A DNA stretch of 64,000 bases from Methylococcales bacterium (GCA_028712795.1 JAQTPT010000004.1:62001-126000), one strand, 5' to 3'. Counted from the first letter of the stretch, positions 1 through 11,384 are shown. The notes: generated by a model not told the origin, from the sequence alone. Made by a program: numbers and translations.

Positions 1-778
1 GCATGACGCCGGCCAGAATAACGCTGCCTCCGGTGGGGGCCTGAGTGTGGGCATCCGGTAGCCAGGTATGAAAAGGCACTGCGGGAAGTTTGACAGTAAA
101 CGCGATAAAAAAACCCAGCATCAGCCAAAATGCAACGTCTGGGTCGATTTTGAGGTTTTGCAATTTAAAATAATCAAACGTATAAGCGCCCGTTTGGTTA
201 TGACTGATCTGGGCTAGAACCACTATCGCCAGCAACAGCAGAAGACTGCTGACTTGCGTGAAAATAACGAATTTTATTGCCGCATAAGTTTTGTTTTCAT
301 GCCCCCAGATACTAATTAGAAAATACATCGGGATGATCATCAGTTCCCAGAAAAAAAAGAACAGGAACAGGTCAACCGACAAAAAAACGCCAACAGTCCC
401 CGCCAGACAAGTGAGCAGATTAAAGAAAAAGAAACCCTGCCGGTTTTTTATTTCTGTCCATGAACTACTTACCGCCATGAAGCCAAGTAACACCGTCAAG
501 GCTACCAAGAGCAGGCTGACGCCATCCATAGCCAAGTGAAAACCAATGCCGAATCGAGGGATCCAAGGCCGGTTAAAGCCGGCAAACCAAGCAGGTGACA
601 TGCCCGTCGTCATAATGTCAATGCAGTCTGCCTTGGTATATTGCACGGCTACGAGCAACGCTTCCATACCCAAGGTAATGATTGCTATCCAGCGCGGCGC
701 GTCCGGATTACTGCGTTCTGAAAGCAAGGAGGCAAAACCACCCAGACACAAAACAACGATCAAAACCGGCAGGATCAT
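1..778 (-). CDS. nuoM: NADH-quinone oxidoreductase subunit M (3' part missing)
   Basis: Proton-pumping membrane subunit of respiratory complex I (Mrp-antiporter-like family). The gene runs off the left edge, so only about the first 259 of roughly 500 residues are present. My translation from the ATG at 778 begins MILPVLIVVLCLGG and contains FFFFWELMIIPMYFLI and, near the edge, LPDAHTQAPTGGSVILAG, the conserved antiporter-like segment of NuoM. The ATG overlaps the nuoL stop as ATGA, which fixes the start and shows translational coupling. nuoN would be expected just beyond the left edge. Confidence 0.96.
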   Translation of the reverse strand, partial: MILPVLIVVLCLGGFASLLSERSNPDAPRWIAIITLGMEALLVAVQYTKADCIDIMTTGMSPAWFAGFNRPWIPRFGIGFHLAMDGVSLLLVALTVLLGFMAVSSSWTEIKNRQGFFFFNLLTCLAGTVGVFLSVDLFLFFFFWELMIIPMYFLISIWGHENKTYAAIKFVIFTQVSSLLLLLAIVVLAQISHNQTGAYTFDYFKLQNLKIDPDVAFWLMLGFFIAFTVKLPAVPFHTWLPDAHTQAPTGGSVILAGVM

Positions 779-2619
779 GACAGCAATCCTATGGCGATTA
801 TGGCCACCGTACCTAATACCAGGGACGAAGCGTACCAACGCACGCGTCCGGTTTGAGATGCGCTGACCAAAAGATGCAGCTTTTGGCTGAGCCACGCAAT
901 CGCGAGGTAGAGTCCATCTACCGCATCATTTTTATTCAATCGGGTGATGGTTTTAAAAGGGTGTACAAAAAGTTTGTCATAAAGCGCATCCATGCCCCAA
1001 CCGCCAAGAAAGAACAGCCTTAACGGTTTTGCCCAACTGTAATTTGCCAGACGTTGAGCAGAAAAAGCGCCGGTAAGATAGAACAGGACGGCGATCAACA
1101 AGCCAAGAAGAGGCGCGGCAACCGTTATGGCTGAAACAAGATTAAAAGTAAAATCACGGTCCGGGCTTGTTAAAACCGGAAATACCGTACCCAAAGGAAC
1201 CTGTAACATGCCGCCTGACAATGCCAAAATACCAAGCAGAAATAACGGGGCGCTCATGCACCAGCCAGGGCTCTTTTCCACGACCTCGGATTGGACACCG
1301 AAAAAAACCACAAACACCAGACGGAAGCTGTAGATGCCAGTGATCAGGGCGCCAAGACAACCCGCAGCCCACAGAACTGGAGAAACTTCAAAGACCGCCA
1401 TCAAGATCTCGTGTTTGCTATAAAAACCGGAAGTAAAAGGCAGTGCGGATAGTGCGGCACCGCCAATCATAAAACTCCAGAAAGTTAAGGGCATGGCTTT
1501 ACGTAGCCCACCCATTTTAATAATATTATGTTCTTGGTGAAAGCAGAAAATGACCGCGCCCGCGGCCAGGAACAATAGCGCTTTGAAGAAAGCGTGGGTC
1601 AGCAGGTGAAAAATCGCCGCTGACCATGCTCCGGCGCCTAAAGCAAGAAACATATAGCCAATTTGGCTGATGGTTGAATAAGCAAGTACGCGTTTGATGT
1701 CCGTCTGAACGAGAGCGGAGCAACCTGCGATCAACAACGTGAGCGCTCCAATCACCGCGACTACGAATTGAACCGTGGGTGCGAGCATGAATAAGGAATG
1801 GGTACGGGCAATCAGATAGACCCCCGCAGTGACCATGGTGGCCGCATGAATCAGTGCGCTAACCGGCGTAGGACCTGCCATGGCGTCGGGCAGCCAGGTT
1901 TGCAAAGGTAATTGCGCGGATTTTCCCACCGCCCCGCCCAACAATAACGCAGCCGAGACCATCGGCAGCAAGGTGCCGGGCGGCCATTGGTTCTCAGCCC
2001 CAAGCATTAATGACTGAATATCAAACGTATGTAGTTGCGTGAACAGTAAAAACAAACCCAGTGCCAGGGCCGTGTCGCCAATGCGGGTCATTACAAACGC
2101 TTTTCGAGCCGCATAACCGTTGTTTGGATCTTTATACCAGAAACCGATTAATAAATAGCTGCCGAGCCCGACACCTTCCCATCCCAGGTAAAGAAGCGCC
2201 AGATTGTCTGCGAGCACCAGCACCAGCATGGCCGACACAAACAGATTCATATAGGCGAAAAAACGTGCGTAGCTTGGGTCGGATGCCATGAATCCGGCGG
2301 AATAAACATGAATCAGAAAGCCGACGCCGGTCACGACAAACAGCATCGTCATCGTTAATGCGTCAAGATAGAAGCCGAAAGGCACTGAAATATCGTCCAT
2401 CTCTATCCATGAGCCCAGCACCAGCTTGAAGGGCTGCATCGTTCCATTCAGGAATTCAAAACCAATCAAAGACACAAATAATGCCGAGACTCCCACACTG
2501 CCAATGCCTATCCAGGCGGCCAGTGGCTCGGAAAATCGTTCACTGGCCAATACCAGGATTAAAAACCCAAGGAATGGAAACAGCGGCACCCAACCAAGCA
2601 GCTCAAGCATGTTATTCAC
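775..2619 (-). CDS. nuoL: NADH-quinone oxidoreductase subunit L
   Basis: Large antiporter-like membrane subunit of complex I that takes part in proton translocation and carries the long lateral helix. It has 614 residues, normal for NuoL, with many hydrophobic segments along its length. Family motifs are visible: YLGWEGVGLGSYLLIGFW near residue 145, LPDAMAGPTPVSALIHAATM near residue 243, and TDIKRVLAYSTISQIGYM near residue 306. It sits between nuoK, with essentially no gap, and nuoM, with a 4-base ATGA overlap. Confidence 0.98.
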   Translation of the reverse strand: MNNMLELLGWVPLFPFLGFLILVLASERFSEPLAAWIGIGSVGVSALFVSLIGFEFLNGTMQPFKLVLGSWIEMDDISVPFGFYLDALTMTMLFVVTGVGFLIHVYSAGFMASDPSYARFFAYMNLFVSAMLVLVLADNLALLYLGWEGVGLGSYLLIGFWYKDPNNGYAARKAFVMTRIGDTALALGLFLLFTQLHTFDIQSLMLGAENQWPPGTLLPMVSAALLLGGAVGKSAQLPLQTWLPDAMAGPTPVSALIHAATMVTAGVYLIARTHSLFMLAPTVQFVVAVIGALTLLIAGCSALVQTDIKRVLAYSTISQIGYMFLALGAGAWSAAIFHLLTHAFFKALLFLAAGAVIFCFHQEHNIIKMGGLRKAMPLTFWSFMIGGAALSALPFTSGFYSKHEILMAVFEVSPVLWAAGCLGALITGIYSFRLVFVVFFGVQSEVVEKSPGWCMSAPLFLLGILALSGGMLQVPLGTVFPVLTSPDRDFTFNLVSAITVAAPLLGLLIAVLFYLTGAFSAQRLANYSWAKPLRLFFLGGWGMDALYDKLFVHPFKTITRLNKNDAVDGLYLAIAWLSQKLHLLVSASQTGRVRWYASSLVLGTVAIIAIGLLS

Positions 2620-2928
2620 CTATCCCTGCATTTCATTCACTGAATCGGCATCCAGCGTATGGAAACGGTGGAAAATTTGCAGCACAAGCCCCAGCCCAAC
2701 GCCCACTTCCGCGGCAGCGAGGGTCAGTATCAGCAGGAACATGATTTGCCCGTCCGCTTGTCCCCAACGGGAACCCGCCACAATAAAAGCCAAGCCCGTA
2801 GCATTAAGCATGACTTCCAGGGACATTAAAATCATGATCAGATTTCGTCGCACCATAACTCCGATTAATCCCAGGACAAAAAGCACGGCTGATAATAAGA
2901 GGCCAAATTCCATCGGAATCCCGTTCAT
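2620..2928 (-). CDS. nuoK: NADH-quinone oxidoreductase subunit K
   Basis: Small three-helix membrane subunit of complex I, 102 residues (E. coli NuoK has 100). Conserved features include the membrane glutamates in [14 protein letters not shown] and [12 protein letters not shown] and the C-terminal DSVNEMQG, which resembles the E. coli ending. The first ATG at 2928 overlaps the nuoJ stop by 4 bases, so I keep it. An in-frame ATG five codons later is less likely. MrpC-like family. Confidence 0.97.
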   Translation of the reverse strand: MNGIPMEFGLLLSAVLFVLGLIGVMVRRNLIMILMSLEVMLNATGLAFIVAGSRWGQADGQIMFLLILTLAAAEVGVGLGLVLQIFHRFHTLDADSVNEMQG

Positions 2929-3443
2929 GAATTCCCCCCCGGCCTTGTTATCTTGAGTATGGGTTTTCCCAGGTGATAAGCGCCTACCAGCCCTGCAAGC
3001 AACAACATTGAGGCCAGCTCCACTGCCAGCAGATAAGGGCCGTATAATGCGATACCCACCTGCTTGGAGTTCACTATGTGGCCGGTTTGGGCGTTGCCGC
3101 CAAGTACAACGATCACCGCCATTTCAACTAGCAGCACCAATGCCATCAGTGACGGCAAGATCCAGACTCCCGGCTGTAGCCAGGCATTTTCCTGGTCAAT
3201 GGTCTTTTGTCCCTGGTTGAGCATCATGATAACGAAAACAAACAAAACCATAATGGCGCCGGCGTAAATGATCACTTCAAGCACGGCGGCAAAATGCGCC
3301 CCGAGAAGAAAGAAGATAACGCCCACGGACAGCAGGGATAAAATAAGGTACAGCAATCCATGGACTGCATTGAGCCGGGTGATCATCATCACCGTAGCGA
3401 AAAGGGCAACGGCGGAAGTGAGATAAAACAAAATCAATTCCAT
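2925..3443 (-). CDS. nuoJ: NADH-quinone oxidoreductase subunit J
   Basis: Membrane subunit of complex I, 172 residues with about five hydrophobic helices. The conserved helix [18 protein letters not shown], near residues 60-78, is the NuoJ/ND6 signature. It lies 13 bases downstream of nuoI and overlaps nuoK by 4 bases, consistent with cotranscription. The C-terminal tail is short and polar, as usual for the family. Confidence 0.97.
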   Translation of the reverse strand: MELILFYLTSAVALFATVMMITRLNAVHGLLYLILSLLSVGVIFFLLGAHFAAVLEVIIYAGAIMVLFVFVIMMLNQGQKTIDQENAWLQPGVWILPSLMALVLLVEMAVIVVLGGNAQTGHIVNSKQVGIALYGPYLLAVELASMLLLAGLVGAYHLGKPILKITRPGGNS

Positions 3444-3456
3444 AAAACTGTCTCCG

Positions 3457-3972
3457 TCAGGGTAATAAGGTCTTTACATCGACCGGGGAATGTTCGTTTT
3501 CAGCCTCGCCCTTGGCTTTACCCCCGATCGTCATGCCGGCAACCCTGTAAAAGTTGTAATCGTGATATTTTCCGGTTCCATCAATTAAAAGATGCTGCTT
3601 TTCGTATACCATGTTCTGCCTGTCATATTCGCACATCTCAAAATCCGGAGTCAGTTGAATAGCGTTGGTTGGACAGGCTTCTTCACAAAATCCGCACATA
3701 ATGCAGCGGGAAAAATTGATACGGAAAAATTCTGGATACCAGCGCCCGTTTTCGTCCTCGGTTTTTTGAAGGGCGATACAGTCAACCGGACAAGCCACTG
3801 CGCATAGATTGCAGGCTACGCAACGCTCTTCACCGTCCGGATCACGCGTCAGCACAATCCGTCCACGGTAGCGCGGGAATAAAGCCGGTTTCTGCTCCGG
3901 GTATTCCACGGTATCCGGTTTGACGAAAGTATGCTTTAAAACTTCCCATAATGATCGCAGTTGACTGAGCAT
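3457..3972 (-). CDS. nuoI: NADH-quinone oxidoreductase subunit I (2x[4Fe-4S])
   Basis: Peripheral-arm subunit of complex I carrying clusters N6a and N6b that pass electrons toward quinone. It has 171 residues (E. coli 180). Two ferredoxin motifs are visible: [15 protein letters not shown] near residue 51 and [15 protein letters not shown] near residue 90. A GGAGA ribosome-binding site lies about 11 bases before the ATG. It is separated from nuoH by 168 bases that hold an inverted-repeat element, the only sizeable gap inside the nuo operon. Confidence 0.98.
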   Translation of the reverse strand: MLSQLRSLWEVLKHTFVKPDTVEYPEQKPALFPRYRGRIVLTRDPDGEERCVACNLCAVACPVDCIALQKTEDENGRWYPEFFRINFSRCIMCGFCEEACPTNAIQLTPDFEMCEYDRQNMVYEKQHLLIDGTGKYHDYNFYRVAGMTIGGKAKGEAENEHSPVDVKTLLP

Positions 3973-4000
3973 CTTTTTATCTATCTCCGATTATGCATTT

Positions 4001-4123
4001 TTATTCACCACGAACGACTGCATGGATGCAGGAGGTAGAGCAATGCAGGAGCAATTGCCGAGACACCAAGGACATGAAGTTTATGCCTTATCTTCGTGCT
4101 CTTCGTGTCTTCGCGGTGAATAA
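4001..4123. repeat. Inverted-repeat element inside the nuo operon
   Basis: About 123 bases between nuoH and nuoI are bounded by 14-base inverted ends, TTATTCACC(A/G)CGAA at 4001-4014 and its complement at 4110-4123 (13 of 14 pairs). The inner flanks carry degenerate versions of a CTTCGTGTCTTCG-type motif. A related CTTCGTGTCTTCGTGGTTAT stretch occurs near 39946-39965, which suggests a dispersed family. No credible reading frame is present. It looks like a small non-autonomous element or REP-type repeat that could fold in the nuo mRNA. Confidence 0.7.
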
Positions 4124-4140
4124 CAGATTCAGACATTGGC

Positions 4141-5097
4141 TTAACCCTGTAAAGACAAAACCATGGCGCCGGTAACCAGCAGGTTCAATAATCCCGCAGG
4201 CAACAGCACTTTCCAGCCAAAGGCCATCAACTGATCATAGCGCGGACGCGGCAATCCTCCACGCAATAAAATGAAAAACATTATGCCAATGGCAGTTTTC
4301 AAACAAAACCAGGCCAGTGGAGGAAGCCAGGGACCCAGCCAGCCGCCGAAAAAGAGGGTCACGATGATCGCTGAGCTCAGGGTAATGCCTAAATATTCCC
4401 CGACGAAGAACATGCCAAATTTCATGCCGGAATACTCCGTATGAAAACCGCCCACCAATTCTTGCTCGGCTTCAGGCAGATCAAGGGGCGCTCGACGGCT
4501 CTCGGCAATAATAGCAATAAGAAAGATGATAAAGCCAAAAAATTGAGGGATGATAAACCAGACATCCCGCTGCGCCTCGACAATCTCCCTTAAATTAAAA
4601 GTGCCTGACAGCATCACCACGCCCATAATGGAAATCCCCATGAAGACTTCGTAGCTGACTGTCTGCGCCGCGGCACGGAGCCCACCCAGCAGGGAGTATT
4701 TATTATTGGAAGCATAGCCAGCCAAAACGATGCTATAAACGGACAACGAGGACAGCGCCAAAAAGTAAAGCAGTCCAAAATTGAAATCAATAATGCCAAG
4801 ACCTGGCGCAAAAGGGATGACTGCAAAACCGGTGAGCATGGTGATAAACACAATCGTAGGGGCAAGGACAAACACCAGTTTATCAGCGAAAGGCGGTATC
4901 CAGTCCTCCTTGAAGAACATTTTTATCATATCAGCCACCACCTGCATTAAACCCAATGGCCCGACCCGATTGGGCCCCAGGCGATCCTGCCAGACTGCCA
5001 AAAGACGTCGCTCCACCCAGATCAGCATGGCCGAAACGAAAATCACGGAAACCAGAATGCCGATAATGTCAGTTGCTTCACCAAGGCCTGTATTCAT
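4141..5097 (-). CDS. nuoH: NADH-quinone oxidoreductase subunit H
   Basis: Membrane subunit of complex I that forms the quinone-binding site at the junction of the peripheral and membrane arms. It has 318 residues with about eight hydrophobic helices. Signatures include [19 protein letters not shown] near residue 29 and [20 protein letters not shown] near residue 198, followed by the [15 protein letters not shown] block. The start overlaps the end of nuoG by 4 bases. Confidence 0.98.
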   Translation of the reverse strand: MNTGLGEATDIIGILVSVIFVSAMLIWVERRLLAVWQDRLGPNRVGPLGLMQVVADMIKMFFKEDWIPPFADKLVFVLAPTIVFITMLTGFAVIPFAPGLGIIDFNFGLLYFLALSSLSVYSIVLAGYASNNKYSLLGGLRAAAQTVSYEVFMGISIMGVVMLSGTFNLREIVEAQRDVWFIIPQFFGFIIFLIAIIAESRRAPLDLPEAEQELVGGFHTEYSGMKFGMFFVGEYLGITLSSAIIVTLFFGGWLGPWLPPLAWFCLKTAIGIMFFILLRGGLPRPRYDQLMAFGWKVLLPAGLLNLLVTGAMVLSLQG

Positions 5098-7802
5098 AAC
5101 TGACTCTCCGAATTATCTTGAAGTTGCGGACTTGCTTTCCTTAAAGTCACCCGCTCCCGGATATTCATAGACTGAAATTCAGGCCGTCCTGTGGTTATTC
5201 CTAGCAAACCGGAAGACAATGTATGCTCGATCTCCACCGGAATATTCAGAATGAAGGCTCCCGAAAGGCTGCTAATTTCAATCTGGTCGCCTGAATTTAC
5301 CCCCAATGCTTCAGCATCCAGTGGATTGACAAAGGCACAAAAATTGGGCAGACGTTCAGCTACCGGAGGTGAATGCCAACTCAACTCTTCAGTTCCGAAA
5401 ATATTGGGCAACGGCATGATGCGCCATAGACCTTGTTCAGGTTTGAAAGCCGGGGGGATGTCATTGAACCAAGGCAGCGTTCCGGATGCTTCAAATAACC
5501 GGACACCGGGATCTCCATCACGAAGATGACCGCCGGTTTCTTCCTGGAATTTGTTAATCGCCTGATTGGAGTTCCACCCTGGAGCCCAAATTACGGGTAA
5601 TAAAGCGGGTGGGACTTCTGCCATTGCGCCTTCCATGGAAAAAGAGAACGGCGTTTCCCTATCATGGGGCCGGGCGGGCTCACTGACCTTGATATTGGCG
5701 TGCATGGCGGTTCTTCCGCTATAACGGTGAGGTTGCCTTGGAATCTTGCTGCCTTTTATACTGTAATCCGCGCCTGGAGCTGCCTGGATTATTGCCGCAA
5801 AATCTGGAAATGCGCCAGCGCAAGCGTCCGTAAGGTCATCGTGATGCCGCCATTGAGTGTTTTCCATGATATTTGTCAGCCACTGCCAGCTAGCGTGAAC
5901 TGGCTCCATTGCTGGATAAACCGGGAAATAACGCTGGGCTCGCCCTTCATTATTGACCAGGGTGCCTTCAGATTCGGCAAAAGTAGCAGAAGGCAGTAGC
6001 AATTCGGCTTTCTGTGCCGTTTTATTTGCCAGACTGTCGATGACTAAGACATGCCTAGCAGTATTTAGAAATAAATCCACATGTTGACCCGGCGCCCGGC
6101 GGTAAAGATCGTTTTCAAGAATCACCACAGTATCCGCCAACCCTTTATTTATCGCCTCGAAAGCGTGTTGCAAAGGTTTTCCGCCCATAATTGCCAAACC
6201 AAGGCTGTTGCATTCGGGCATGGTAAAAGTCAGATGCGTGTCTGGTCCGGGCAATGCCTTGGCGACGTTATAGGCAGCCTTAATCACTGCCAGACTTGAA
6301 CAGCTTGTTCCCGATACGATCAGCGGACGTTTCGCCTGTTTCAGGCTATTGGCAATGGTTAATGCCAGCGATTGCTCAATATCAGGCAAAGCCGATGGCG
6401 CGGGAGCCGAATCATCAAGATAATGAGCGACGGCAAAGCCCAGGCGGGCTATATCTTCAGGGCTGCCCCGATAGGTGTTGGTTGCAGCGTCATCCAGGCG
6501 TGTGGCGCAAAGGCTGGCAATAAACACGGGAGTTAATGCCTGACTCTCCAAATTCCTTACCGCCGCATCCTGCCAGGGTAATATGTGCATCGTATGGGCC
6601 AGTTCAAATGATGCGTTCCGCGCCGCCTGCCGCAACGAAAGCGCCAGTCTGGGAGCGCTGTGGGTCACATCCTCCCCAAGAATCAATATGGCATCGGCTT
6701 GTTCGACTTCACGCAGGGACGGGGAATGAATGCCACCCTTACGCATCAGTTCGATAATGGTATTAAGCAAGGTATGTTCAGTATCCTCCAGGCCGAGGAA
6801 GAAGTTTTCTTCTCCAACCAGGGTACGCAAGGCAAAGTTGGCTTCAAGAGAGGATCTTGGCGAACCAATGCCTATAGGTGATTTGGCGGTTTTCAGAAGC
6901 TGACGAAAATGGCTTCCCGCTGCATCAGCAGTGATCTCTGTTTGGCTTTTAATGCGCGGTGTTAGGATACGTTCAGGACTGTTGACAAAACCGTAACCGA
7001 AGCGCCCCCGGTCACAGAGAAAATAGCCGTTCACTTCACCGTGATAACGGTTGATAACCCGCCTGAGTTTTCCGTAATGTTCGCCGGGAGCGATATTGCA
7101 GCCCAGGCTGCAATGCACGCAAATTGAGGGAGCTGTCTGCAAATCCCATTTCCTTGAGTAATGGGCGCTAAAGGTTTTATCAGTGAAAACACCCGTGGGG
7201 CAAACTTCCACCAGATTACCGCTGAATTCACTTTCCAGCGCGCCATCCTCAAAACGGCCGAAATAAACGTTGTTATGGATGCCAAATACCTGAAGGTCAT
7301 CACTCCCGGCATAATCGTTATAGAAACGCACACAGCGGTAGCAGGCGATGCAGCGATTCATTTCATGATTGATAAACGGCCCGAGATTCTGGTTATTATG
7401 GGTTCGTTTCAGGCCACGGTATCTCCGAAAAGTGTGACCGGTCATGACCGTCATGTCCTGCAGATGACATTCGCCGCCTTCTTCGCAGACCGGACAGTCG
7501 TGGGGATGATTAGTCATCAACAATTCAATATTATCACTGCGAAATTGCCGCGCCTGGTCAGTGGCTAGGGAAATCCGCATGGCATCGGTTACCGGAGTCA
7601 TGCACGCCATGACCAACCGCCCATGTTTATCTTCCGCATCCTTGTACTGGATGACCGCGCATTGCCGGCAGGCGCCCGCCGACCCCATTGCAGGATGCCA
7701 GCAAAAATAGGGGAGATCCAGACCCAGCGACAGGCAAGCGGACAGCAGATTATTGCCGTCCTCAACGACATAAGAGCAACCATCTATTTCGATGCCAGCC
7801 AT
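5094..7802 (-). CDS. nuoG: NADH-quinone oxidoreductase subunit G
   Basis: Iron-sulfur subunit of the complex I peripheral arm, 902 residues (E. coli about 908). The N-terminal 2Fe-2S ferredoxin domain shows [10 protein letters not shown]. It is followed by the His/Cys 4Fe-4S region ([15 protein letters not shown]), [11 protein letters not shown], and the 4Fe-4S motif [10 protein letters not shown] near residue 228 that opens the molybdopterin-oxidoreductase-like domain. The rest is the degenerate molybdopterin fold, which has lost catalysis in this family. It overlaps nuoF by 1 base and nuoH by 4. Confidence 0.97.
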   Translation of the reverse strand: MAGIEIDGCSYVVEDGNNLLSACLSLGLDLPYFCWHPAMGSAGACRQCAVIQYKDAEDKHGRLVMACMTPVTDAMRISLATDQARQFRSDNIELLMTNHPHDCPVCEEGGECHLQDMTVMTGHTFRRYRGLKRTHNNQNLGPFINHEMNRCIACYRCVRFYNDYAGSDDLQVFGIHNNVYFGRFEDGALESEFSGNLVEVCPTGVFTDKTFSAHYSRKWDLQTAPSICVHCSLGCNIAPGEHYGKLRRVINRYHGEVNGYFLCDRGRFGYGFVNSPERILTPRIKSQTEITADAAGSHFRQLLKTAKSPIGIGSPRSSLEANFALRTLVGEENFFLGLEDTEHTLLNTIIELMRKGGIHSPSLREVEQADAILILGEDVTHSAPRLALSLRQAARNASFELAHTMHILPWQDAAVRNLESQALTPVFIASLCATRLDDAATNTYRGSPEDIARLGFAVAHYLDDSAPAPSALPDIEQSLALTIANSLKQAKRPLIVSGTSCSSLAVIKAAYNVAKALPGPDTHLTFTMPECNSLGLAIMGGKPLQHAFEAINKGLADTVVILENDLYRRAPGQHVDLFLNTARHVLVIDSLANKTAQKAELLLPSATFAESEGTLVNNEGRAQRYFPVYPAMEPVHASWQWLTNIMENTQWRHHDDLTDACAGAFPDFAAIIQAAPGADYSIKGSKIPRQPHRYSGRTAMHANIKVSEPARPHDRETPFSFSMEGAMAEVPPALLPVIWAPGWNSNQAINKFQEETGGHLRDGDPGVRLFEASGTLPWFNDIPPAFKPEQGLWRIMPLPNIFGTEELSWHSPPVAERLPNFCAFVNPLDAEALGVNSGDQIEISSLSGAFILNIPVEIEHTLSSGLLGITTGRPEFQSMNIRERVTLRKASPQLQDNSESQL

Positions 7803-9091
7803 TACGCAGTCTCCATGTCGGCGATATTGCCGACTATGTAGCGTTCAAAATCCTCGCGGAAGTATTTAAGCGCGCTTTGCAGCGGCTCCATAGCGCCAGG
7901 CGCCAGGGCGCAAAAGGTATTTCCAGGCCCCAGCATACGCGTTAATCCGGACAAGGTATCAAGATCTTCCATGCGGCCGCGTCCGGCGATGATGTCTTTA
8001 AGTAAAGTTACCGTCCAGGGTAAACCGTCCCGGCATGGCGTACACCATCCACAAGACTCCTGGGCAAAAAACTGTTCCAGATTCAGCACCATTTGCACCG
8101 GACAAGTTTTGTCATCAAGAATAATCATGGTGCCGGTGCCCATGCGGCTCCCGGCCTTGGCAACGGCATCGTAATCCATCACCACATCCAGATGTTCGGG
8201 CAGCAGGAAATCAGTTGACGCGCCGCCAGGCAAAAAGCCGCGCAGCTTATAACCATCCCGCATGCCTCCGGCATGGTCTTCAATAATTTCCCGAATGGGC
8301 GTGCCCATCGGCAGTTCCCACAAACCGGGATGCTTGATGCGTCCGCTGGCTCCGAATAGTTTGGTTCCCTTGTCGGCGCCTCTGCCCAAACTCTGATACC
8401 ACTCGACCCCATAATGTAAAATGTGCGGTACATTGCATAAGGTTTCAACGTTATTAACCACGGTTGGCTTGCCCCAAAGCCCGCTTACCAGAGGGAAAGG
8501 GGGTTTGGCACGCGGTGTGGCGCGCTTTCCCTCAAGGGCGTTGAGGAGCGCCGTTTCCTCACCGCAAATATAACGCCCCGCGCTGGTATGTAGATAGATT
8601 TCCAGGTTGAAACCGGAATTTAAAACATGTTCGCCCAGATAACCCTTGGCCCTGGCTTCCAGCAAAGCATTAGCGAGACGCTGCGCGGCAAGGTGGTATT
8701 CTCCTCGCAGAAAGATATAGGCAATGCTGGCTTGAATGGCGTATGCCGCAATAATTACCCCCTCGATGAGCTGATGCGGGTCTTGCTCCAGCAGTAATCT
8801 ATCCTTGAATGTTCCCGGCTCCATTTCGTCGGCGTTGACAACCAGATAACGCGTTTGTGCTGCATCTTCATCCATGGGAACCAAACTCCATTTGAGTCCT
8901 GTGTTAAATCCTGCTCCACCCCGGCCCCGCAATCCGGCCTCCTTAACCCAGTGCTGCGCTTCTTTCGGCTGCAATTGGGTAATTGCCTTACGCAGCCCTT
9001 GATAACCGCCAGTGCTCTCGTAATCGGCAAGAGTGGCAAAAGCGCGATCCGACCGGATGTTTTTTGTCAGAGGCTTATCCATTTTTTCCAT
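7802..9091 (-). CDS. nuoF: NADH-quinone oxidoreductase subunit F (NADH/FMN-binding)
   Basis: Catalytic NADH dehydrogenase subunit carrying FMN and the N3 4Fe-4S cluster. It has 429 residues. Visible motifs are GLRGRGGAGFNTGLKW (nucleotide/FMN region), NADEMEPGTFKDR, the YICGEETALLNALEGKR block and the cluster motif ESCGWCTPCRDG near residue 345. M1 or M4 (MEKMDKPL) could each start translation. It lies 6 bases after nuoE. Confidence 0.98.
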   Translation of the reverse strand: MEKMDKPLTKNIRSDRAFATLADYESTGGYQGLRKAITQLQPKEAQHWVKEAGLRGRGGAGFNTGLKWSLVPMDEDAAQTRYLVVNADEMEPGTFKDRLLLEQDPHQLIEGVIIAAYAIQASIAYIFLRGEYHLAAQRLANALLEARAKGYLGEHVLNSGFNLEIYLHTSAGRYICGEETALLNALEGKRATPRAKPPFPLVSGLWGKPTVVNNVETLCNVPHILHYGVEWYQSLGRGADKGTKLFGASGRIKHPGLWELPMGTPIREIIEDHAGGMRDGYKLRGFLPGGASTDFLLPEHLDVVMDYDAVAKAGSRMGTGTMIILDDKTCPVQMVLNLEQFFAQESCGWCTPCRDGLPWTVTLLKDIIAGRGRMEDLDTLSGLTRMLGPGNTFCALAPGAMEPLQSALKYFREDFERYIVGNIADMETA

Positions 9092-9097
9092 AGCGCT

Positions 9098-9589
9098 TTA
9101 CCTTCCGAGAATATCGGTAACTGCGTCATCAGAGATGTCCAGCAGCAATTTATCGCCAACCAATACTACCGGCGCATGGTCGCAGGCGCCCAAGCAAACA
9201 ATCGGCAAAATAGTATACTCGCCATCCGCGGACATTTCACCCAACCCGACATTCAAATGCCGGCACAAGCGCTCGCGAATGTGCTCTGCGCCCAGCATCC
9301 AGCAGGTAACGCTGTTGCAATAATGAATAACTGTTTTGCCAACGGGCTGACGGTAAATCAAATTGTAGAAGGTCGCCACCCCCTCCAGTTGCGCGGGCGA
9401 TAGTCCCAATAATTCGGCCACGGCAACCAGACATGCATCGGAAACCCAGCGACGGTGTTTCTGTACAATTTTCAGGGCCTCGATAGAGACGGCGGTTTTG
9501 TCTTCGTAATGTGTCATCTCGGCATTAATCTCCTGAATTTCAGCGAGACTTAAACCTTCAAAGACTGGTTTTTCCGTAGGTTCTTTCAT
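9098..9589 (-). CDS. nuoE: NADH-quinone oxidoreductase subunit E (2Fe-2S)
   Basis: Thioredoxin-fold subunit with the N1a 2Fe-2S cluster, part of the NADH-input module with NuoF and NuoG. I place the start at the ATG at 9589 (MKEPTEKPVF), directly after the nuoCD stop. The frame stays open further upstream, but that stretch lies inside nuoCD. The product is about 163 residues (E. coli 166). Cluster ligands are visible in YCNSVTCWMLGA and CLGACDHAPVV. Confidence 0.95.
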   Translation of the reverse strand: MKEPTEKPVFEGLSLAEIQEINAEMTHYEDKTAVSIEALKIVQKHRRWVSDACLVAVAELLGLSPAQLEGVATFYNLIYRQPVGKTVIHYCNSVTCWMLGAEHIRERLCRHLNVGLGEMSADGEYTILPIVCLGACDHAPVVLVGDKLLLDISDDAVTDILGR

Positions 9590-9590
9590 T

Positions 9591-11384
9591 TCATCGGTCC
9601 ACGTCCGCCATGACAAAATCAATACTGGCCAATATCGCAATCAGGTCAGCGACCATCATTCCCCGGCACATCATCGGTATCATTTGCAGATGCGGAAAAG
9701 AGGGCGTGCGGATACGGGTACGGTAAGATAGGGTGCCGCCGTCGCTGGTCAAATAGTAAGCATTCAAGCCTTTAGTCGCCTCGATGGTTACACACGACTC
9801 GCCGGCGGGAATCACCGGCCCCCAGCTTACATTAAGAAAATGCTGGATCAGGGTTTCTATGTCGTGCAAGGTCCGCGCTTTAGGCGGCGGAGTGGTCAAC
9901 GGATGAAAGGCTTTATAGGGTCCTTCAGGCATATTATCCAGACACTGTTTGATGATGCGAAGACTTTGGCGCATCTCCTCAACGCGCACGGCGCAGCGAT
10001 CATAACAGTCGCCGTGGGTTCCAGTGGGTATTTCAAACTCGTAGTTTTCGTAGCCCGAGTAAGGCCGTTCTTTGCGGTAATCCCACTCAAAGCCGGTGGC
10101 ACGAAGGTTTGCGCCGGTTGCGCTCCAATCGATGGCCTCCGCAGTGGTATATGCGCCAATACCCTGGGTACGGCGCTTGAGGGTGCTGTTGTTCATGACC
10201 ATCTTGTCATAATGATCCAGCCGGGCGGGTAAATAATCGACAAATTCACGTATGCGCTTGTCCCAGCCCCGAGGCAAATCCATAGCGACCCCGCCGATGC
10301 GAAAGAAACTGGAATGCATGCGGGCGCCGCTAATTGACTCCAGAATATCGAACACCTTTTCACGATCGATAAACATATAAAAGATCGGCGACATCTGCCC
10401 CACGTCCTGGGCGAAGGTGCCATAAAACAACAGATGACTGGCAAGACGGTAAAGCTCACAGATCATCACGCGGATTACCTTGGCACGTTCCGGAACTTCG
10501 ATGCCAGCCAGTTGCTCCACGGCGAGCACGTAAGGCAGATTGTTCATGGAACCGCCCAAATAATCAACCCGGTCTGTGTAGGGAATATAGGTATGCCAGG
10601 ACTGACGTTCGCCCATTTTTTCCGCGCCGCGATGGTGATAACCGATGTCGGGCAGGGCATCAATAATCTCTTCTCCATCCAGTTGCAGGGCGATACGGAA
10701 TGCGCCATGGACACTGGGATGATTGGGGCCCAAATTCAGAAACATGAAATCACTCTGATCACTTTGCCTCCGCATACCCCAGTCCTCCGGTACGAAGCGC
10801 AAAGCGTCCTGTTCGATTTCCTGGAGTTCGTCTGGCAGGGTAAAGGGTTCCATTTCAGTGGCACGGGCATAATGGTCTTTACGCAGCGGGTGCCCTTTCC
10901 AGGTTGGCGGCATGATGATGCGCCTGAGATGCGGGTGGCCTTCAAAAACGATGCCGAACATGTCCCACACTTCACGCTCGTACCAATTGGCGGAAGGCCA
11001 AATATCACTAACCGTCGGTAGGGATAAGCCGGTTTCGTCCAAGGCAACTTTGAGGCGGATATCCTCATTGCGGTCAAACGAAAGCAGATGATAGACAACG
11101 GTAAATGCACTGTCAGGGAGCGCTTGCCGATGAGTGCGCATACGTTCGTCGATGGCCGTCAGATCGAACAGCAAGGCATAGGGAGAAACTGTCTGCGATT
11201 TTAAATAGCGGAGGACGGCACGGAGGTTTTGCTTGGGAATCCAAATAGTGGTTATGCCATCGCGGGTCGGCTGGATGGTAAAGTCATTCAGGCCAATTCG
11301 TTCCGTCAGTTCGCTCACAATCTGCGGCGCGGCGGCAGGAATATCAGTCATGCCTGCACTGTTTGCCAATGTGCATATCCCCAT
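9591..11384 (-). CDS. nuoC: NADH-quinone oxidoreductase fused subunit C/D
   Basis: Fusion of the 30-kDa-type NuoC domain (residues about 15-190) and the 49-kDa-type NuoD domain (about 205-597), the arrangement typical of many gammaproteobacteria. The NuoC part shows [13 protein letters not shown] and [20 protein letters not shown]. The NuoD part shows [35 protein letters not shown] and the C-terminal [16 protein letters not shown]. The length of 597 matches E. coli NuoCD (about 600). Starts at M1 or M12 (MTDIPAAAP) are both possible. Also known as nuoCD. Confidence 0.97.
   Translation of the reverse strand: MGICTLANSAGMTDIPAAAPQIVSELTERIGLNDFTIQPTRDGITTIWIPKQNLRAVLRYLKSQTVSPYALLFDLTAIDERMRTHRQALPDSAFTVVYHLLSFDRNEDIRLKVALDETGLSLPTVSDIWPSANWYEREVWDMFGIVFEGHPHLRRIIMPPTWKGHPLRKDHYARATEMEPFTLPDELQEIEQDALRFVPEDWGMRRQSDQSDFMFLNLGPNHPSVHGAFRIALQLDGEEIIDALPDIGYHHRGAEKMGERQSWHTYIPYTDRVDYLGGSMNNLPYVLAVEQLAGIEVPERAKVIRVMICELYRLASHLLFYGTFAQDVGQMSPIFYMFIDREKVFDILESISGARMHSSFFRIGGVAMDLPRGWDKRIREFVDYLPARLDHYDKMVMNNSTLKRRTQGIGAYTTAEAIDWSATGANLRATGFEWDYRKERPYSGYENYEFEIPTGTHGDCYDRCAVRVEEMRQSLRIIKQCLDNMPEGPYKAFHPLTTPPPKARTLHDIETLIQHFLNVSWGPVIPAGESCVTIEATKGLNAYYLTSDGGTLSYRTRIRTPSFPHLQMIPMMCRGMMVADLIAILASIDFVMADVDR

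Noticed and set aside
3993..4175. Plus-strand frame of 60 codons between nuoI and nuoH
   Set aside because: It spans the inverted-repeat element and the antisense of nuoH; no ribosome-binding site and no family.
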